Source: Halomicroarcula saliterrae (GTDB lineage: Archaea; Halobacteriota; Halobacteria; Halobacteriales; Haloarculaceae). Taken from it: 64,000 nucleotides of DNA. The position numbers and the translations under genes were made by a program. The stretch is from assembly GCF_031624395.1 (NCBI RefSeq), contig NZ_JAMQON010000007.1:62001-126000 (forward strand), in the 5' to 3' direction. Positions 19,354-26,962 of this stretch are shown piece by piece (the first letter of the stretch is position 1; each line of letters begins with the position of its first letter). The notes beneath the pieces were generated by a model. That model did no database searches. It had not been told where the DNA came from and worked only from the letters and a program-made list of their open reading frames with translations.

Positions 19354-19736
19354 CGGCGCGTCTCCTCGTCGCGAGCGAGCCCCCGAACGACGTACTCGCC
19401 CGCCGAACGACAGGTCGCGAGCGGGACGTCGTGGACATTGCAGATACGCATCAGCGCCCCGATGTCGGGTTCGTGGGGCTGGGCCGTCATCGGGTCCTGC
19501 AGGAAGACGATGCCGTCGAGACGTCCCTCGACGACCTCCGCGCCGATCTGCGTGTCACCGCCGACGGGGCCGCTCTCCTTGCGCTCGACGTCGAGGTCAG
19601 CCTCTGCCATGATACGCTGGCCGGTCGTCCCAGTCGCGACGAGGTCGAACGACGAGAGAACCGCCTCGTACTCCTGTACGAGATCTATCATCGTCGACTT
19701 CTTGTCGTCGTGTGCGATGAGTGCGACTCGTGTCAC
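19341..19736 (-). CDS. mgsA: Methylglyoxal synthase
   Basis: Converts dihydroxyacetone phosphate to methylglyoxal and phosphate, a bypass that frees phosphate when sugar phosphates accumulate. The 131-residue protein has the phosphate-binding VATGTTGQ, the catalytic Asp61 in GPVGGDTQIG, and LQDPMTAQPHEPD. The length matches the family core. The 3' end overlaps queC convergently. Confidence 0.94.
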   Translation of the reverse strand: MTRVALIAHDDKKSTMIDLVQEYEAVLSSFDLVATGTTGQRIMAEADLDVERKESGPVGGDTQIGAEVVEGRLDGIVFLQDPMTAQPHEPDIGALMRICNVHDVPLATCRSAGEYVVRGLARDEETRRQSA

Positions 19737-19781
19737 AGATGGGGCGACTGCGCCGGGAGATATATCGCTACTGGATGGCCG

Positions 19782-20048
19782 CTACGCCACGGTCACGTCG
19801 CCGCCGGCGGTCACGGTGACTTCGTTGCCCTCGACGTCGAACGTTATCGTCTCCTCGTCGCCCTCGCCGACGACCGCGCGCAGCCTCGCGGCGTCGACGT
19901 AGCTGCCGATGTAGTCGATATCGTCGTCCGTGAGCGCCGTCGCGTCGAACAGCGCCTCGGTGATGACGGCCTCGGCGGGTTCGGGGCTGACCCACTCGTC
20001 CTCGTCGTGGCCCCGTATCATGTACACTGTTCCGTTCTCCGATTTCAT
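19782..20048 (-). CDS. Small HalOD1-like output-domain protein
   Basis: An 88-residue protein from the ATG at 20048 (MKSENGTVYMIRGHDEDEW). The pattern PAEAVITEALFDATALTDDD, then a short helix and a terminal two-strand ITFDVEGNEVTVTAGGDVTV, resembles the HalOD1 output domain. That domain is found alone or on haloarchaeal response regulators. It lies 45 nt upstream of mgsA on the same strand. The family assignment is by eye only. Confidence 0.6.
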   Translation of the reverse strand: MKSENGTVYMIRGHDEDEWVSPEPAEAVITEALFDATALTDDDIDYIGSYVDAARLRAVVGEGDEETITFDVEGNEVTVTAGGDVTVA

Positions 20049-20174
20049 GTGCAGATGTACACCCACAACTCACATAACGACGTACGAGCGGTTTCAGAAC
20101 GTGAAACCACCCCGCAGTGGCGTCCAGCAGTCGCTACGGCTGGGCCGGCGCCACTCGGCGGGGCGGCAGTCGTC

Positions 20175-20837
20175 TCAGTGCTGTCGTGAGCCGATAGAGG
20201 GCCGGGCGGGCGCGGCGAGCGTGTTCGCGACGAGCGTCTGTGTCCCGCGACGGAGCCGTTCCGAGGCCGCCTGGCTGGAGATACCGAGGTTGTCCGCGAG
20301 GTCCGAGAGCGACGCGTTCCGCGGCACGGTGTAGTACCCCCGCTCCAGCGCGAGCAGGAGGACTTCCCGCTGTGGGTCGGTCACGCCGAACTGGGTCGAC
20401 GCTTCGTCGTCGTCCTCGCGCATCCGCTTTACCTCTACGTCGAAGCCGTCGGCGACGAGGTCCTCACGGAACGTGAGCAATGAGCTGCGGTCGGGGAACC
20501 GCGCCTGAACGACCCACTCGTCGTCTATCAGGTCCGCCCGGACCAGCATTCCGTCGGCCGTGAGCAGCCCGCGGCTCATGGCTTCGAGCGGTTCGTCCAC
20601 CGTCTTGACGACGTACCAGTGACCCTCTGCCTCGGGACCCAAATGCGACACCGGACCGGCGGTGCCGTCGTCGGCCAGCGCCGCGTCGATGGCGTCTCGG
20701 TCGGCCACGTCGACCCAGACGGTGGTCCGACAGCCGCCATCGACACTGTGGAGACGCTGTATCGAGAGTGCGCCGTCGGGGACTCGCCCCGCGGCCTCTC
20801 GAAGGAACCCTGTCTCTATGTGAAATGTGACTATCAC
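20175..20837 (-). CDS. HTH-10 (bacterio-opsin activator-type) transcriptional regulator
   Basis: A 220-residue regulator of the haloarchaeal HTH-10/Bat family. The N-terminal part (residues 1-150) is the GAF/HTH-associated sensory region. The C-terminal HTH-10 is typical: TDPQREVLLLALERGYYTVPR followed by SDLADNLGISSQAASERLRRG. It has no PAS domain, so it belongs to the short class. A strong TATA box lies about 26 nt upstream of the ATG, which suggests a leaderless mRNA. The target genes are unknown. Confidence 0.88.
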   Translation of the reverse strand: MIVTFHIETGFLREAAGRVPDGALSIQRLHSVDGGCRTTVWVDVADRDAIDAALADDGTAGPVSHLGPEAEGHWYVVKTVDEPLEAMSRGLLTADGMLVRADLIDDEWVVQARFPDRSSLLTFREDLVADGFDVEVKRMREDDDEASTQFGVTDPQREVLLLALERGYYTVPRNASLSDLADNLGISSQAASERLRRGTQTLVANTLAAPARPSIGSRQH

Positions 20838-20856
20838 GTAACAGATTGCGACTGCA

Positions 20857-20868
20857 ACTTATATAAAA
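20857..20868 (-). promoter_or_regulatory. TATA box of the HTH-10 gene
   Basis: The minus strand reads TTTTATATAAG, centred about 26 nt before the start codon at 20837. That spacing puts transcription initiation at or next to the ATG, the usual leaderless arrangement in haloarchaea. Confidence 0.7.
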
Positions 20869-21132
20869 CTCTGGCAAACGCCGCCGGCGTTCGGCGCTCT
20901 GGCGCGGCCCAAATCCCGGGCGCGGCAGACACGCGTGGCTCGTCACACCACCACCCATCGGCCGTACTCGGTGGGACCGCTTAAATTTACGCGACTGGTG
21001 CGCGGTAGAACTGCGGCTCCCGCGGTCACCGGGTGGTCTTTGGCGCCGCCGTCGGTCGGTCTCGCGACACCGACGCGGCTCCCGCTGCCCGCCGTTCCGC
21101 TCCGAGGTGCTGAGCGGAGGGAAGCAGCTCGC
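20869..21132. other. Intergenic region between HTH-10 and dUTPase genes
   Basis: No gene is supported. One AT-rich island, CTTAAATTTA, lies near 20979-20988 within otherwise GC-rich sequence. The minus-strand dut gene ends at 21133, so part of this is its 3' untranslated region. Confidence 0.4.
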
Positions 21133-21597
21133 TCACTCCAGATTCTCGCCCTGATAACTCCCTTCGTAGGTCCCCTCGTGGGCCGCCTCGGCGAGGACGA
21201 GCTGGGCGATGCGCGCGCCCGATTCGATGTCGATGGGATGGTGGACCTCCAGCAGCCCCTCGCCGCGACCCTCGTAGCCGGCGTCCCAGACCGCCGTATC
21301 CAGCATACAGGAGTTGCGCAGCAGCGACGACCGGGGGTAGAGGAAGCCGACGTGACCCTCCGGGATGACGACCGTGTCCGCGTACTCGACGATGTAGCCG
21401 CCCGTCTCCAGCGTGTAGACGCCGTCATCGGGCTCGATTTCCCGGCGCTCCCCGACGGTCTTGCCCTCGCGCCCGATGCGCCCGGGCTCGACCTGCTCGT
21501 ACACCGCACCCAGTCGGAGGTCGACGCCGTTTGGCTGTACCTGTGTCGCCGAGAGCGCTTCGAGTCTGTCGGCCACGAACTGCCCGCTCTTGAACAT
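21133..21597 (-). CDS. dut: Deoxyuridine 5'-triphosphate nucleotidohydrolase (dCTP deaminase/dUTPase family)
   Basis: A 154-residue trimeric dUTPase-fold enzyme that removes dUTP and supplies dUMP. The start is the ATG at 21597 (MFKSGQFVADRLEAL). Family signatures are VQPNGVDLRLG, the conserved FLYPRSSLLRNSCML, the substrate-site segment AVWDAGYEGRGEG, and ARIAQLVLAEA. Haloarchaeal proteins of this length and pattern are annotated as dUTPase, although the family includes dCTP deaminases. It is divergent from aconitase. Confidence 0.85.
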   Translation of the reverse strand: MFKSGQFVADRLEALSATQVQPNGVDLRLGAVYEQVEPGRIGREGKTVGERREIEPDDGVYTLETGGYIVEYADTVVIPEGHVGFLYPRSSLLRNSCMLDTAVWDAGYEGRGEGLLEVHHPIDIESGARIAQLVLAEAAHEGTYEGSYQGENLE

Positions 21598-21712
21598 ACC
21601 GTCGCTGGCACCGCCACAGCGAAAACGCTGCTGTTCCGAAGTCCCCAATCGGTTCCGAACGTGGCAAAGCGACGTGCGGCGGTTGTGGGATGGTGACAAA
21701 TAGGGTGGGATA

Positions 21713-21731
21713 CGCGGGATTTATACCCGCG
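21713..21731 (+). promoter_or_regulatory. Aconitase promoter: TATA box inside an inverted repeat
   Basis: CGCGGG-ATTTATA-CCCGCG: the ATTTATA box, about 30 nt before the aconitase ATG, is flanked exactly by 6-bp inverted arms. The TATA call follows from position; a repressor-operator role for the arms is inference. Confidence 0.55.
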
Positions 21732-21752
21732 CGTCGTCGATTGTCGGACGTT

Positions 21753-23726
21753 ATGGGACAGACGCTCACGGAAAAAATTCTCGACGACCATCTCGTCGAA
21801 GGGGAGCTTACACCCGGCGAGGAGATCGGTATCGAGATCGACCAGGTGCTCACACAGGACACGACGGGGACGCTCGTCTGGCTGCAGTTCGAGGCCCTCG
21901 GCCTCGAAGAGGTCCAGACCGAACTCGCCGCACAGTACTGCGACCACCAGACCTACCAGTTCGACTTCAAGAACACGGACGACCACCGCTTCCTGCGTTC
22001 GGCCGCAGGCACGTTCGGCGCGCACTTCTCGCGCCCGGGCAACGGTATCTGTCACAACGTCCACAAGGAGAACTTCGCCGCGCCCGGCAAGACGATGCTC
22101 GGCTCCGACTCCCACACGCCGACCCCCGGCGGCCTGGGCGAGCTCGCAATCGGCTCGGGCGGCCTCGACGTGGCCGTCGCCATGGGTGGCGGCGCCTACT
22201 ACATCGAGATGCCCGAGGTCGTCAACGTCCGACTCGAAGGCGAGCTGCCCGAGTGGGCCACCGCCAAGGACGTCATCCTAGAGCTGCTCCGCCGTCTCTC
22301 GGTCAAGGGCGGCGTCGGCAAGGTGCTCGAATACACCGGCCCCGGTGTCGAGACCCTGACCGTCCCCGAGCGGACCACCATCACTAACATGGGGACCGAG
22401 CTCGGCGCGACCTCCTCCATCTTCCCGACCGACGAGAACACGAAGGACTACCTCGAACGGCTCGGCCGCGAGGACGTCCACGTGGACATCGGCCCCGACG
22501 AGGACGCCGAGTACGCCGACGAAATCGTCGTCGACCTCTCGGAGCTCGAACCGCTCATCGCCAAGCCCTCCATGCCGGACAACGTCGTCCCGGTCAGCGA
22601 GGTCGCCGGCACCGACGTCGACCAGGTGATGATCGGCTCCTGTACGAACGGCTCCTACGAGGACATCCTCCCGGGCGCGAAGATGCTCGAAGGGCGCAAC
22701 ATCGACAAGAAGACCGAGATGATCGTCGCCCCCGGCTCCAAGCAGGCCTCCGAGATGCTGGCCCGCGAGGGCTGGACCGCCGAGATGATGGCGGCCGGCG
22801 TCAACTTCTCGGAAGCGACGTGTGGTGCCTGTATCGGCATCGGCCACGTTCCCGCCTCCGACTCCGTCTCGCTGCGGACCTTCAACCGCAACTTCGAGGG
22901 TCGCTCCGGTATCGAGGACGACAACGTCTACCTCTGTTCGCCGGAAGTCGCCACCGCGGCGGCCATCGCCGGCGAAATCGTCGACCCGCGCGACCTCGCC
23001 GAGGAGCTCGGCGACCTCGAGGCCCCCGGTCTGGAGATGCCCGACCAGTACATCGGCAACTCCGAATCGGACCTCATCGCCCCCGACGAGGCCGTCGACG
23101 ACGAACTCATCAAGGGCCCCAACATCGGCGACGTGCCGCTGAAGGACCCGCTGGAGACCGAAGTCGGCGGCGAGGCGCTGCTGAAGATGACGGACAACAT
23201 CACCACGGACCACATCATCCCGGCCACGCAGGACATCCTGATGTACCGGTCGAACGTCCCGAAGCTCTCGGAGTTCACGCTCTCGCGAGTGGACGACACG
23301 TTCGCCCAGCGCGCGCTCGACTCTGACGGCGGCGTCCTCGTCGCCGGCGAGAACTACGGTCAGGGCTCCTCGCGCGAGCACGCGGCGCTGTGTCCGATGT
23401 ATCTCGGTATCGAGACCGTCCTCGCACAGAGCTTCGCCCGCATCCACAAGGCGAACCTCTTCAACTTCGGCATCGTCCCGCTGGAGATCAACGAGGAGAC
23501 CTACGAGAAGATCGAGCAGGGCGACGACATCGAGATCGTCGACGACGCCGCCGACGCCGTCCGCTCCGGCCAGGAGGAGTTCACCATCCGCGTCAACGAC
23601 GACTGGGAGGCCTCGGGCTACCTCGACGCCTCCGAGCGAGAACGCGAGATCCTCGCCGCCGGTGGGAAGCTCTCCCACACGAAGGCCCAGCACGAGGAAG
23701 GCGGCGCTGCGCCCGCAGACGACTGA
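21753..23726 (+). CDS. acn: Aconitate hydratase
   Basis: Citrate-isocitrate isomerase of the TCA cycle. The 657 residues from the ATG at 21753 (MGQTLTEKILDDHL) correspond to the mitochondrial-like/archaeal AcnA class. The 4Fe-4S ligands are C297 in IGSCTNGS and C357 and C360 in ATCGACIG. GSDSHTPTPGGLG carries active-site residues. The swivel domain ends with ENYGQGSSREHAAL and FARIHKANLFNFG. Up to 21 more codons are open upstream but lie across the promoter, so they are not used. Confidence 0.96.
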   Translation: MGQTLTEKILDDHLVEGELTPGEEIGIEIDQVLTQDTTGTLVWLQFEALGLEEVQTELAAQYCDHQTYQFDFKNTDDHRFLRSAAGTFGAHFSRPGNGICHNVHKENFAAPGKTMLGSDSHTPTPGGLGELAIGSGGLDVAVAMGGGAYYIEMPEVVNVRLEGELPEWATAKDVILELLRRLSVKGGVGKVLEYTGPGVETLTVPERTTITNMGTELGATSSIFPTDENTKDYLERLGREDVHVDIGPDEDAEYADEIVVDLSELEPLIAKPSMPDNVVPVSEVAGTDVDQVMIGSCTNGSYEDILPGAKMLEGRNIDKKTEMIVAPGSKQASEMLAREGWTAEMMAAGVNFSEATCGACIGIGHVPASDSVSLRTFNRNFEGRSGIEDDNVYLCSPEVATAAAIAGEIVDPRDLAEELGDLEAPGLEMPDQYIGNSESDLIAPDEAVDDELIKGPNIGDVPLKDPLETEVGGEALLKMTDNITTDHIIPATQDILMYRSNVPKLSEFTLSRVDDTFAQRALDSDGGVLVAGENYGQGSSREHAALCPMYLGIETVLAQSFARIHKANLFNFGIVPLEINEETYEKIEQGDDIEIVDDAADAVRSGQEEFTIRVNDDWEASGYLDASEREREILAAGGKLSHTKAQHEEGGAAPADD

Positions 23727-23818
23727 GTCGGTATCCCAATCGGATTTTCTTTCGGGCTGTTCCGTGAGCGTCGCCGAGTGACGGAAACTATTTGACGGAC
23801 TGTCGACAACTCGGCCAC

Positions 23819-24013
23819 ATGTCCGGGCAGACGTTCGGCGAGTTCGTCAACGAGTGGCAGAACGGCGTCCTGTTGCTCTTCGCCGCGCTCGTTCTGGGGG
23901 TGATTCCAGCGGCGATAGTCTCACAGTTCGGGCCAGCGGTCACGCTGCTGGCCTTCGCCGTCGGGACAGCAGCCGCCTTCGTCGCTCTCTCGTATCTGCT
24001 GTACGGCCGCTGA
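23819..24013 (+). CDS. Small two-helix membrane protein
   Basis: A 64-residue protein from the ATG at 23819 (MSGQTFGEFVNEWQNG). It has two hydrophobic segments, about residues 17-36 and 38-60, joined by a short turn (QFGPAV). It is probably an integral membrane protein with a helical hairpin. No function can be assigned. It has its own transcription unit between aconitase and the toxin-antitoxin pair. Confidence 0.65.
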   Translation: MSGQTFGEFVNEWQNGVLLLFAALVLGVIPAAIVSQFGPAVTLLAFAVGTAAAFVALSYLLYGR

Positions 24014-24188
24014 CCGCTGTGGCCGTGCGCGAGTGGACCGGCATCGCCGGTCCCGAGCGAAGACGGGGAAGGGCAGGCGTGCTGTATAGAACGCGCGTGT
24101 GCAGCGCTTGTCGCGATCAACCGGACAAGTCGGTACCGCAGATTCCAGCAGCGCAATCACTAACACACTCGAATACGTTGTATTCGGT

Positions 24189-24416
24189 ATGAGCTCATCC
24201 ATCCGCATCTCTGCTGAGACCAAACGGAAACTGGAAGCGGTCAAGCGCGAAGACGAAACGTTCGACGAACTACTGGACCGCCTTGCTATCACCCGGACTG
24301 AAGAGGACGTTCGTGAGATGGCTGGCTTCGCTGCGGAAGGCATCGACGAACACATGGAACAGAAACGCGCGGACCTCAACGACTCGTTTGAGGCCCGGAC
24401 ATCGGGCGCGGAATGA
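24189..24416 (+). CDS. vapB: VapB-type antitoxin (DUF7557-like)
   Basis: A 75-residue protein beginning MSSSIRISAETKRKLEAVKRE. This is a ribbon-helix-helix-like DNA-binding N-terminus (strand SIRIS, then a helix), followed by a charged helical tail that would wrap the toxin. It overlaps the PIN-domain gene by ATGA, the standard antitoxin-first order. The local base composition is less GC-rich than its neighbours, consistent with transfer. The frame is open upstream to 24099, but that part is unlike the family. Confidence 0.82.
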   Translation: MSSSIRISAETKRKLEAVKREDETFDELLDRLAITRTEEDVREMAGFAAEGIDEHMEQKRADLNDSFEARTSGAE

Positions 24417-24820
24417 TCCTGCTCGACAACAACATTATCCGGAAATACGCCCGTCCGAACCCAGATGAAGCCGTTCTCACATATCTATCTGAGCATCGCA
24501 CTGAACCGTGGAGTATCTCAGCTCTCGTCCTTTTCGAATTTCTGAGCTATTACGATAGCCAGTCAGAACAACGGGCCCAACGAAACCAACTGACCCAGGC
24601 CGTCGATGACGTGATTAGCTTCGATGCGGACACTGCTGCGGAGGCGGCCAGTATGGAGCGCTCGCTCGATGCGGCTGGTGTCTCACTCGACGCTGCCGAT
24701 CTGCTTATTGCCGCGACAGCGCGTCAACACCAAGCGACGTTCGTAACCGCGGACAAGAACGATTTCGACAAGACGGTGATTCACGAACTGATGGCTATCG
24801 ACATCGTCGACACTTGCTGA
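24413..24820 (+). CDS. vapC: VapC-type PIN-domain toxin ribonuclease
   Basis: A 135-residue PIN-domain protein, a predicted Mg2+-dependent RNase that cuts tRNA or rRNA when released from its antitoxin. The acidic quartet is visible: D5 in MILLDNN, E42 in VLFEF, D96 in LDAADLLIAA, and D114/D117 in VTADKNDF. It is coupled to the antitoxin. The codon use is less GC-rich than in flanking genes. Confidence 0.88.
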   Translation: MILLDNNIIRKYARPNPDEAVLTYLSEHRTEPWSISALVLFEFLSYYDSQSEQRAQRNQLTQAVDDVISFDADTAAEAASMERSLDAAGVSLDAADLLIAATARQHQATFVTADKNDFDKTVIHELMAIDIVDTC

Positions 24821-25014
24821 CTATGGAGTATGTATCTGCTGTACTGACGATTTACGACTATACTGAAGAGTCGTAACTGCTGCTTTCAGGGAGAGCACAG
24901 TGGAATATCTGCTCGATGAATCCGCGCACTGAGCAGCGGATTCAGACGGACGCGTCTGGACCAATTGAACTCGTCATACTGACTACACTCAGTATCTCGC
25001 ACGAGGTCGCTGTC
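24821..25014. other. AT-richer spacer after vapBC
   Basis: About 190 bases without a supported gene. The composition is lower in GC than the flanks and contains no promoter that I can tie to a gene. It probably belongs to the same acquired segment as vapBC. Confidence 0.4.
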
Positions 25015-25205
25015 AGCTTTTGCGGGTTCCGTTAGCGCCGCCGAAAGAGAACTGTTCGTCATCAGACGAGCGTAGCGAGTCGGTTCCACCGCGACGAGCC
25101 GACTACCGCCCGCCTCCGGCGGGCGACAGGAGGCGAAGTCGCGATTTTTCCCCATGTTTTTGCCCGAGCGAGCGCGCCGACCGCGCGCTCGCGACGGTGC
25201 AAAAA
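25015..25205. repeat. Palindrome array between vapC and arlJ
   Basis: Between the 3' ends of vapC and arlJ lies a run of short palindromes: CGCCCGCCTCCGGCGGGCG at 25107-25125, GAGCGTAGCGAG near 25068, and a GCGCG-rich stem at about 25170-25190. They are embedded in conserved framing sequence. The core GGTTCCACCGCGACGAGC at 25082 recurs at 52693, and the arlJ-proximal edge GTGCAAAA recurs at the same edge of the 52.7-kb array. It is non-coding in all frames I would trust. Confidence 0.7.
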
Positions 25206-25211
25206 GTGGGC

Positions 25212-26960
25212 TCAGATTTGCAGAAACTGCGTCACCAGCCACTTGGTGAAGGTCCCCGTGATACCGCCGATCCAGGCGAGCAGGACGAAGTGCAGATAGG
25301 TGTTTGCCTTGTGGCCGCCGTCGATGGTCCGGATCATCAGCGCCGACAGCATGGCCGAGAACATGATGATGACGACGAGCAGGAACTCGATGAGCGGGAT
25401 GTTGTAGACGCTGGTGTTGATGAGGGAGTTGACGTCGAGCCGGCTGCCGGCGTTGAGGTCCAGTGACATCTCGGCGAGGATGTTGACGACCTGCAGGCCG
25501 ATGAAGAAGGCGAACGTCGAGGCGGCCGTAATCCCGTACAGCAGACCCACCATCGTCGTCGTCGCCTGTTTGCGCTTCTGGCGCAACTGCAGCACCTGGT
25601 TCATGTTCGCGGCGATGAGCTCGCCGAGCTGTTTGGGCGAGCCACCCATCTCGCGGCCGATGAGGTACATCTCGGAGAACGTCTGGATGAGATAGGAGCG
25701 ACAGTCGGCGGTGAAAAAGCGCCACGCAGCGGTCGGTTCGATGCGCATGTTGAGCCGTTTGTAGAGGTCGTTGATGTTCGGGGTCAGCGAGCCGAAGTCC
25801 TTCTTGCGGAGCGTGCGAAGCACCTGCCCGGTAGTAGACTGTTTCGCCCCTTCGGTGGCCCCCAGCGCACGGATGAAGCTGGGGAACTCCCCGTCGCGGT
25901 CCTTGACTTTCCCCTCTTCCTGCCGGAAGACGATGCCGGGGATGAGCATCGGGGTGATGGGAACGACGGCGTAGAACGGGAGGGGGACGCTGTCGAGGAA
26001 GAAAAAGATGTCTTCGAGCGCGATGGGCGAAACGCCGAACATCCCCCCGACGGTGACGAACAGGAGGACCGTCGAGAGGCCGACGCCGGCGTACATCGAC
26101 TTGTCGAGGCGCTCCTCGGTGGGCGAGGGGTACTCCTCGGGGTGGAACCACACCGGGTCGTAGGGGGCCATCGAGCGGATGGCGAGGTAGAAGCCGGTCT
26201 GGACGAAGATGTACATCACGATAACGGCGCTGACAGTCATCGTCGGGTTCGTGCCGGTCAGGACGGGGAGCACGACGGCAAAGACCAGCGCGAACGTCAT
26301 CGAGAGGATCATCGACAGATAGAGGTCCTTCATGACCTCCAGACTGTCCAGCGAGCTCCGGTACACCGTCGTGTAGTGCTGGATAATCTGCTCCTGTTCG
26401 GACAGCAGGTAGTCTTCGAGGGACTGACCGGCCCCGAGCGTGTAGGCGAGCCGGTCGAGGAAGTCCGAGAAGGCGTCGCTCGGCACCTCCTTGGCCCGGC
26501 GGCGACAGGCGTCGTCGAGGCTCTGGTTCCACGTGTCGACGAGCTGGACGATGCGGTGCATCTCCATGGCGAGTTCGCCGTACTCGTCCTCCTTTGCGAG
26601 CGTGCGGAACACCTCCATCCGGTCGATTTTCGTCGTCGCCAGCACCGTCATGTGGGTGATCATGAGGTGGAACCGGTTGTTGAGCTCGCGCTTGCGCTGG
26701 GAGAGCAGTATCTTGGGGTAGAAAACCGCGGAGGCCATGGCCAGAAAGCCAAGCAGCGGGATGGGCGCTCGAATCATCATCGGCAGGTCGAGCAACAGCG
26801 CCGCCACCGTCGAGAGGAGGAAGAACACGACGGAGGGGACGAGGATGAAAAAGAGGTACCGCTCCAGGGGAATCGTCATCTGGCGGTACGACTCGACCAG
26901 TCCCTGAACGGTCTCGGAGATGGTCAGTTCGATGCCGCTGTCCGCCTCGCTCTGGGCCAT
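25212..26960 (-). CDS. arlJ: Archaellum platform protein ArlJ (FlaJ)
   Basis: Membrane platform of the archaellum motor, on which the ATPase ArlI acts. The 582-residue protein has about nine hydrophobic segments arranged as two GSPII_F/TadC-like modules. A large cytoplasmic basic region lies between them (residues about 340-430, with GAKQSTTGQVLRTLRKKDFG). This size and duplication are normal for haloarchaeal ArlJ. It is the last gene of arlCDE-F-G-H-I-J, 2 nt after arlI, and is followed by a palindrome array that may end transcription. Confidence 0.94.
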   Translation of the reverse strand: MAQSEADSGIELTISETVQGLVESYRQMTIPLERYLFFILVPSVVFFLLSTVAALLLDLPMMIRAPIPLLGFLAMASAVFYPKILLSQRKRELNNRFHLMITHMTVLATTKIDRMEVFRTLAKEDEYGELAMEMHRIVQLVDTWNQSLDDACRRRAKEVPSDAFSDFLDRLAYTLGAGQSLEDYLLSEQEQIIQHYTTVYRSSLDSLEVMKDLYLSMILSMTFALVFAVVLPVLTGTNPTMTVSAVIVMYIFVQTGFYLAIRSMAPYDPVWFHPEEYPSPTEERLDKSMYAGVGLSTVLLFVTVGGMFGVSPIALEDIFFFLDSVPLPFYAVVPITPMLIPGIVFRQEEGKVKDRDGEFPSFIRALGATEGAKQSTTGQVLRTLRKKDFGSLTPNINDLYKRLNMRIEPTAAWRFFTADCRSYLIQTFSEMYLIGREMGGSPKQLGELIAANMNQVLQLRQKRKQATTTMVGLLYGITAASTFAFFIGLQVVNILAEMSLDLNAGSRLDVNSLINTSVYNIPLIEFLLVVIIMFSAMLSALMIRTIDGGHKANTYLHFVLLAWIGGITGTFTKWLVTQFLQI

Positions 26961-26962
26961 GG

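Noticed and set aside
22278-23693. A 471-codon frame antisense to aconitase
   Set aside because: Val/Asp/Leu-rich shadow typical of the complement of acidic halophile genes; no family resemblance.
25082-25109. GGTTCCACC core considered as a replication origin recognition box
   Set aside because: The GAAAC half of the haloarchaeal box is missing, and the copies lie next to palindromes far from orc1.
24886-26532. A 548-codon minus-strand frame overlapping arlJ
   Set aside because: It is an alternative frame of arlJ, rich in Arg/Pro/Gly as expected from out-of-frame GC-rich DNA, and it crosses the palindrome array.
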